Below, piece by piece: positions 58,101-64,000 of a DNA stretch of 64,000 nucleotides. Numbering within the stretch: position 1 is the stretch's first letter; the number at the start of each line of letters is the position of its first letter. The notes under the pieces were generated by a model. It was not told the origin of the DNA. It worked only from the letters and a program-made list of their open reading frames with translations, and ran no database searches. The translations under genes were made by a program, and so were the position numbers. Origin of the DNA: Cephalopachus bancanus (taxonomy: Eukaryota > Chordata > Mammalia > Primates > Tarsiidae); contig JAPVLO010000138.1 of NCBI GenBank assembly GCA_027257055.1, positions 3,534,001 through 3,598,000 on the forward strand, in the 5' to 3' direction.

Positions 58101-59266
58101 TTAGAAAATGCAGGAGACACCCTTATGGAAGTTGGAACTGGCAACCAATTCCTGATCAAAACCTCAAGTGCCTATGCCATAAGAGATATGATAGACAAGT
58201 GGGATCTCATCAAACTGACAAGCTTCTGCAAAGTCAAAGAAACCATCAAGAGATCAGGGAGACAGTCCACAGACTGGGAAAAATTGTCAACTGTGTGTCT
58301 GACAAAGATCTAACATCTAGGATCTACAAAGAACTCAAATGTGACCCAGCCTGTAATCCCGCGCCTTTGGGAGGCTGAGGTGAGTGGATTGCCTGAGCCT
58401 GCGGGTTCGAGACCTGCCTGGGCAGGCGAGACCTCATCTCTACAATAAATCAAAAAAATCAGCCGGGTGTGGTAGCACGCGCCTGTAGTTCCAGCTATTC
58501 GGAAGGCTGAGGCGGAAGGATCGCCGGAGCCCAGCGGGTCGAGGCTGTGGTGGCCGGGAGCGGCCACTGCACTCCGGTCTGGGCAACAGAGTGAGACTCC
58601 AACTCAAAAAAAGAAAAAAGAAAAAGAAAAAAGAAAATAGCCCCATTACAAAGTAGGCAAAAGATACGAATAGTTACTTCTCAAAAGAAACATACGAGCA
58701 GCCAACAGACATGAAAAAATGCTTAGCCTCGCTAGTCATCAAAGAAATACAAAGTAAAACTACACTAATACATCACCTAACTCAAGTCAGGATGACAATC
58801 ATCAATAACTCAAAAAATAACAGATGCTGGAGAGGATGTGGGGAAAATGGAACACTTCTACACTGTTGGTGAGAGTGTAAACTAATTCAACCTCTGTGGA
58901 AAACAGGGTGGCGATTCTTTAAAAGATCTAAAACTCTACCTTCCATGTGACCCCACAATCTCCCTACTGGGAATACACCAAGAGGAAATCAGATCGCTTT
59001 ATGGAAAAGATACTTGCACATGTATATTTATTGCACCATTGTTCACAATAGAAAAAACATGGAACCAACCGTGCTGCCCATCAAAAGTGGACTAGATAAA
59101 GAAAATATGGTACATATACATGACGGAATATTACACAGCCATAAAGAAGGACAAAATTATGAACATCACAGCAACTTGGACGGACTTATAGTCTATAATA
59201 CTGAGTGATCTCTCACAAAAATAAAGAACTGAATATCACATGTTCTCACTCATAACTGGACCTTGA
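55167..59266 (+). pseudogene. L1 ORF2p, decayed and interrupted
   Basis: The endonuclease start (ISLNVKGSNAPLKRH, QET) is followed by a 52-base tandem duplication at about 55403-55500, then the DLIDTYRTLHP and SDHSGI blocks (55729-55977). The reverse transcriptase shows [15 protein letters not shown] (56610-56660), then FTDD at about 57313 where copy 1 has YADD, so the catalytic box is altered but both Asp remain. The C-terminal region (DWEKLSTVC) is cut by an Alu at about 58342, then resumes and ends near 59264-59266. Many frame changes. In the live family this is the endonuclease/reverse transcriptase. Confidence 0.9.
58342..58638 (+). mobile_element. Alu, derived family, inside L1 ORF2
   Basis: Sense copy, 5' end slightly short (ACCCAGCCTGTAATCCCGCG). 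It retains near-consensus CpGs (GCCGGGTGTGGTAGCACGCG, GCCGGGAGCGGCCAC), suggesting a young insertion. The tail is AAAAAGAAAAAAGAAAAAG. Confidence 0.95.
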
Positions 59267-59395
59267 ACAATTGTCGTAATACTATAAAGAAAAGAATTGG
59301 CAGTAGTGGGAATCTGCTGCGGGAGGAGGGACACACTTCATCAACAAGGATACCTGCATGATGAATATTTGTATACCTAACCCTGTATTGTACCC

Positions 59396-59653
59396 CCATA
59401 TTTATTTATTTATTTTTATATATTTTTATTTTATTTTTTATTTTATTAATTATAAAGATGTGGGGTACAATTCAGAGTTAGGTAAACCAACATTGATCAT
59501 GCAGGTAGCCTTGCTGATGAGGTATGCCCCTCCCTCCCCTAGCAGTTTCCCTCAACTGCCAATCCCACGCCCCACCCCTGACAGTTTCCCACTGCTGCCA
59601 ATCCCTTTCTTACAGTATTATAATTGTTTAAGTTCTGCTTATGAGTAAGAACA
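59396..59653 (-). mobile_element. 5'-truncated L1 nested in L1 copy 2
   Basis: Antisense L1 3' UTR (AAAGATGTGGGGTACAATTCAG...) with an A/T-rich tail (TTTATTTATTTATTTTTATA on plus). TATTGTACCCC at 59385-59395 and 59654-59664 is an exact 11-bp target duplication, and it is itself part of copy 2's 3' UTR. Confidence 0.92.
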
Positions 59654-59701
59654 TATTGTACCCCACACTTTTTAAAAAAATGAAATGGTAAACATTTTCC
59701 C

Positions 59702-60274
59702 TTATTTTCACTCAACTTAAAAGCATCGTATAGTCACCAATTCCAAGGCAAAATAATGTTTATTTCACTAATTACATTTTTAAATGTTTTATCTCATTTT
59801 TTATCATGGCTTATGTTTAATTAATAACATTATGAAACTTTCTTTACGTCAGTACATCATTCTAAATTCATATAATTATCACTATTTATAAAATAAATAT
59901 ATTACCTTCTCAGTCTTTTTATATATTCTTACCATCAATATTTACCTTCTATTTTTAGCCACAAATTATTATTTTTATTTTCAATGAATTCTCCTTATAA
60001 AGCTCTATGACAATATGCCATCTCATATCTGCTCTCCTCTGAAACACGTAAAACCCCAGTTCCAGAAAAGCATTATCCAAGTTAGTCAAAATATTTGGTG
60101 AAACAGCAATAGCCAACTCCAATTTTTTTTTCCTCACCTCCACCCACCCTCAGCTAGAAAAATCCAAGTTTCTCCTATGTGCTAATGATAGACAGATAAT
60201 ACTCTGACTCCACCACAATGTCCAGGCTGGGAACATTTAGGAATGCCACTTTGTCCCAGAAATCTTATCTCATA

Positions 60275-60280
<6 letters not shown>
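59702..60280. other. No feature recognised
   Basis: AT-rich, no gene or assignable repeat. Confidence 0.35.

Positions 60281-60314
<34 letters not shown>
60280..60314. repeat. (CT)n microsatellite
   Basis: About 17 CT units, followed by an AAAC/AAAT-rich patch at 60356-60382. Confidence 0.95.
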
Positions 60315-60320
<6 letters not shown>

Positions 60321-60382
60321 CTCCTCCTTTGTCACTCATTCTCTCATATATCCACATAAACAAACAAATAAACAAACAAAAC

Positions 60383-61194
60383 CCGAAAGCTCAAGCAGTT
60401 TATCTCTGAACAAGTATCTTAAGCCTCTGACAGACATTTCCCATCGGGAAGAATGTTGCCTGAAACCTACATAACCAGAGACAATATCACTTCTGATATG
60501 TCTAAAAGACTTAGTATAATGCTCTGCAAGTGTGTGACTCAATAAGGCATTCAACAGTGACTAATTTTGCAGATCTGGAGGCTTCCTCTTGCATCTTGGC
60601 TTAACCTGTCAATATTCTAACTTCCCTAAGAGCTTGCCTGGAGCAACTAACACACTGTGGACATCAAGAGCAACTGCAGAAAATGTTTAACTTTTAACTC
60701 AATTCTGGAGTTTAACTGTCATTTACATGATTACTTAGAGTGACATTCCTGAACAGTGAGCTCTCAGGATCATTAAAATTTAATTTTCTTTAGGGATAGA
60801 ATATAGGAGATTTGTTCCGTTTATTAGAGTTGACCCTTTACTCCTAGACAATTGTCCAGTTTAATTTGGCTTATGCAGCACATAATTGCATGACCCTGGT
60901 TATTACATACAGTACTTTTATTCTAGCAGATGCTACTTGAAATGCCCAAATCAGACATTCTCAATTCCTTCACTCTGTAGACAGTAACATCCTGGATGGG
61001 AAGTTCAAAAGAAGAAATAAGCAAGAGAGAACAGACAACTTAATTTTCAGACAAAAGGAAATGTTCAGGAAAAAAGATGCATGAATTATAAAAACATAAA
61101 GTAATATTAATCGGTTTACCTTTAGATCCTATATTGAATTTTGTTTGATCCTATATTGAACTAAAACAAAATGAAAAACAATAGTATCATTGTA
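60383..61194. other. No gene; short imperfect tandem duplication
   Basis: GATCCTATATTGAA occurs at 61125-61138 and 61147-61160 (22-base period). Otherwise nothing recognised. Confidence 0.4.
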
Positions 61195-61400
61195 AAAATA
61201 TATTATCTGAAACCCTGATGTCCAGTACGGTAGAACTAGCCACATGTAGTGCTCTAAATTTTAAACATTAATGCATCAAATTTAAATGAAATTTAGAATT
61301 TAGTTTCTAGTGGCACTGGCTCCATTTCAAGTGCTTAATAGCCATGACTGTCATATTGAACTGCATGGTTGAAGAATATGTCCATCACCTACTGACTGGA
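61195..61400 (-). repeat. hAT-Charlie-type MER fragment
   Basis: CCAGTACGGTAGAACTAGCCACATGTAG...CATTTCAAGTGCTTAATAGCCATG matches the well-known non-autonomous hAT repeats with GTCCAATA-type ends. Exact subfamily and orientation uncertain. Confidence 0.6.
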
Positions 61401-61973
61401 CATACACTCCTCCTTCCTATTACATGTACTGGTGCTTTCCCCTTCAGCAAAGAGTATGGTTTACTACTGGGTCAACTGTCTGTCAACCTGAAAGTGACAC
61501 ACAACTTTGTCTATTGGGTCGATCCACTGATAACACTGCAAAATCAATCTAATAGTGAACTTGAGGGTCAAGCCTTCTGAAAGCTCCTGATCACAGTCTA
61601 AGAAAATGTCTACAGTGAGGGTAAGACAGACAAGAAGAGTGTTTTCCAGGGAGGTTGACAATCATATATGAAGCCTGGAACACCTGGCAGAGAGGGAGAA
61701 AGAAATCCTACTAGGATGAGATAAACCGAAAATATTTACATAAGAAGAGATGAGGTCTTGGTAGTTTAAATCTGTGCAGTTGAACCTAAATGACAGTTAT
61801 CAGCACATTATTTTCAAGTGTTTCCAAGTATTTTCACGTAAGTAGAACAGCAGCCAGCTAATTTCTTTAACTGTGTTTTGTGAAACAGGTATTAACATAA
61901 GCAGATTGCAGGTGTTGCATCATTTTTCACAACTACTCTGGTATACAACCTATTATCCTATTATTATGCGAGT
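61401..61973. other. No feature recognised
   Basis: No gene or assignable repeat. Confidence 0.35.
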
Positions 61974-61974
61974 T

Positions 61975-62292
61975 TTTTTGTTTGTTTGTTTCCTATTTGT
62001 TTTGTTTTGAGTTGGAGTCCCACTCCGTCACGCAGGCTGGAGTGCAGTGGCATGCTCATGGCCACCGCAGCCTCAACCTACTGGGCTCAGGTGATTCTTT
62101 CGCCTCAGCCTTCCAAGTAGCTGGAACCACAGGCATATGCCACCACACCCACCTGGCTAATGTTTTGATTTATCGTAGAGACAAGGTCTCGCCATGATGC
62201 TCAGGTTGGTCTTGAACCCCTGAACTCAAGCAGTCCTCTTACCTCCACCTCCCAAAGTGCTTGGATTATAGGCTTGAACCACTGTGCCTGGC
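61975..62292 (-). mobile_element. Alu, intermediate type
   Basis: Antisense dimeric Alu with a degenerate T-rich tail (GTTTGTTTGTTT...). It has GAGTTGGAGTCCCACTC and CATGGCCACCGCAGCC, part-way to the derived family, plus an older linker (GCTAATGTTTTGATTTATCG). Confidence 0.92.
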
Positions 62293-63359
62293 TGCATTTA
62301 TTTTTTGGGGGGGAGCAGAGGAGGAGCTTAAAAATCAGTGATATAAAACAACTTTCTCAAAACCTTCTCAATAAATATCAAAATTAATGATCAAAACTCA
62401 GGTTTATCTTGAATCCTTGATTTTGATTTATACATATTATCATTTTGAGGGTACAGAAAAAAATTCTCCACACCCTAAAAAACTGTCGTTCATGTGACTT
62501 AAAAGCCATATAATACCAAAGGTCTGGATCAGATACTAAGGTAGCTTAATTTTATCTGGCCGAAGGATTCAGTTCTACGTGGGTCCCTCCTTGACAAAAC
62601 TCAAGACGCTTGTGAAAACCTGTCCACAGGTTTCCACAGACTGGTTTGTGTAAGGTGAGAGGGAGCTCCCTGGGTTCCTGCCTCACTGGTACTTCCAAGT
62701 GTTTTGGGTGCTCCAACATTCAGAATTCAGAGGCTTTGACCATCTAATGATTTGGGAATGTGGAGACTAAGACAATTAGAATTTAATAGTGCAGGGGAAA
62801 AAAATGAATTTGAGGCTTGTCTTTTCCTTAAAATAAAAAACCTGGAGAAAATAAGTATAATTATCAAACTATTTTGCAATCTCAAGGAGACTTCCTGTCC
62901 TTTGGGAGTGCTATATTTTCACAAAATGCAAAAATCTGGTGGAATGTATTTTCTATTTTCCTTTCAACAGATTTTAGGAATTTTTCTAGATTTAAAAATG
63001 AATTCGATTTTTAACAAAATACATTTTTCAACAGATAAAAAATGAAAAGTGAATTACTAAATAAATAGTTTTAAAAATAAGAATACAGAGCATTTTTTAA
63101 AAATTCTATTTTTCTTCTTTTGAATGGGACTCTCAAATGAAAATGTGAACACGTTAAACTGTAACATCAGTGTCTAAGTCACCTTCTGAAAGGCAATAGA
63201 CCTGGAGATGATAATATTAGATATTTATTATTCTTTAACACTTCCTCTTTTTAGCAGAGGGTTTCACAGATGGTCAGAGAATGATAAATAGGGAAAGTCT
63301 CCACATTTTGACGTGGGAAATAGAGAGGGGATTAAAATACCCTGGAGCTCCTAGAGAAA
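62293..63359. other. No feature recognised
   Basis: A G run at 62317-62324 follows the Alu. The 97-codon frame at 62752-63045 is unrecognised and AT-driven. Confidence 0.35.
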
Positions 63360-63500
63360 AATCACCTGGAGCCAGAAGCTTTGATTTCTGACTTGAAGTC
63401 TTTTACCAATTAGCTGTGTGAGTTAGGATACATTTCTCTACATTTTATGAGTTGAATTTCCTCCAATGTAAAATGAACAACTTAGAGCAGTTTCTTCCTA
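63360..63500 (+). repeat. MIR SINE
   Basis: CACCTGGAGCCAGAAGC, CCAATTAGCTGTGTGAGTTAGGATACATTTCTCTAC and CCTCCAATGTAAAATGAAC follow the MIR order. Confidence 0.75.
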
Positions 63501-64000
63501 AGCTTCTCTGAGCCATGCATTCCAAAGAGTAAAATGAGCAAGCAAAAAACCCCACCTCATGAGGCACTTAAGACTTTCACTGTAGAATGTCACAGCGTTT
63601 CACCTTATCAAAATCATATCTTGTGTTGCAGTGATAAAGGGACGAAGCCTGGAAAAAGTTCATCCATACAGACTGATTGAAAGTATGAAAGCTATGAGCA
63701 CAATATGAACCATGCTTGTCTAGGGAAAGAAAACGATTTACATTGTGTAGCATAGAAGTCTTTCTCTGGCAGGATAATAAACTTCTGTGTTTCTGCTACC
63801 TAATAAAAAAGGAGACTGAGAATTTAAGTAAATAAAGCTGAAATTAAGCAAATGCCTGTCCAGAGGCAGAAGGAGATTAAGGACTCTTTTTCATCAATAT
63901 TTAATTTACTAAGACACTCTTTAAGTAACTTTTCTTTTACCTCTCGACAGCTTGGTTCACTCTACAGTGAGCCAAGGCGATTCCTAAAATAACCACACTT
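63501..64000. other. No feature recognised
   Basis: Unique-looking DNA to the window end. Confidence 0.35.

Larger units (their letters stand above)
52783..59701 (+). mobile_element. Full-length L1 retrotransposon (copy 2), with nested insertions
   Basis: The element spans about 52795-59689 on the plus strand. Imperfect 12-bp flanks AAACATTTATCC (52783-52794) and AAACATTTTCCC (59690-59701) are the probable target duplication. In order: 5' UTR to 54182, ORF1 54183-55085, ORF2 55167 to about 59266, then the 3' UTR and A tail. An Alu (58342-58638) interrupts ORF2 and a truncated reverse L1 (59396-59653) interrupts the 3' UTR. Without these the length is about 6.3 kb, full size. Both ORFs carry many stops and shifts, so it is older than copy 1. 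Confidence 0.9.

Noticed and set aside
1..64000. tRNA, rRNA or small nuclear RNA genes
   Set aside because: I found no cloverleaf with intact A and B boxes or recognisable U-RNA core; GGTTCGAGACC matches are inside Alu left arms.

Overview
This window is repeat-rich, AT-rich mammalian DNA of primate type. I see no bacterial, plasmid or phage signal and no intact protein-coding gene. The diagnostic content is dimeric Alu SINEs, which are primate-specific. Nine belong to a derived family whose right arm carries a hairpin block (GTGGCCGCTCCCGGCCAC or its complement), a GACTCCAACTC end and a linker reading ACAATAAATCAAAAA. That family is neither the anthropoid AluS/Y type nor the galago/lemur type as I know them, so I infer a tarsier-like primate (moderate confidence). 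The longest open frames are fossil transposon proteins, low-complexity tracts or chance.

Layout. 0-4 kb: a Tc1/mariner transposase remnant, a TTTA microsatellite, two short 5'-truncated L1s (one twin-primed, with an inverted 5' piece), and a small retroviral pol fossil with a recognisable RT active-site box. 4-21 kb: Alus of three ages, MIR fragments, two MaLR-type LTRs (one carrying a perfect 20-bp internal inverted repeat), GT, TA, GA, CT and CA microsatellites, one exon-like stretch and long unannotatable DNA.

21.9-28.2 kb: a full-length minus-strand L1 (about 6.28 kb) with a perfect 15-bp target-site duplication, a GC-rich 5' UTR, ORF1 broken by one evident frameshift and ORF2 broken at many points. 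29.7-34.3 kb: ancient L1 pieces, including a second, much older twin-primed copy. 35.86-39.24 kb: a minus-strand betaretrovirus-like endogenous provirus that has lost part of its 5' LTR, gag, pro, pol and the start of env. It keeps a 3' LTR, a polypurine tract and an env transmembrane remnant, and two Alus have inserted into it.

40-52.7 kb: old L1 3' ends, a short L1, a free right-arm Alu, a cluster of four Alus in 1.8 kb, and MIRs. 52.8-59.7 kb: a second full-length L1 (plus strand), older and heavily decayed, with an unrelated 5' UTR promoter half. It is interrupted by one Alu and, in its last bases, by a truncated opposite-strand L1. 60-64 kb: a CT microsatellite, a hAT-type fragment, an Alu and a MIR.

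The elements do not form a pathway. The window is best read as a layered insertion history: mariner, MIR, MaLR and L1M first; then the ERV and the L1s; then the derived Alus, which cut into both the ERV and the plus-strand L1.
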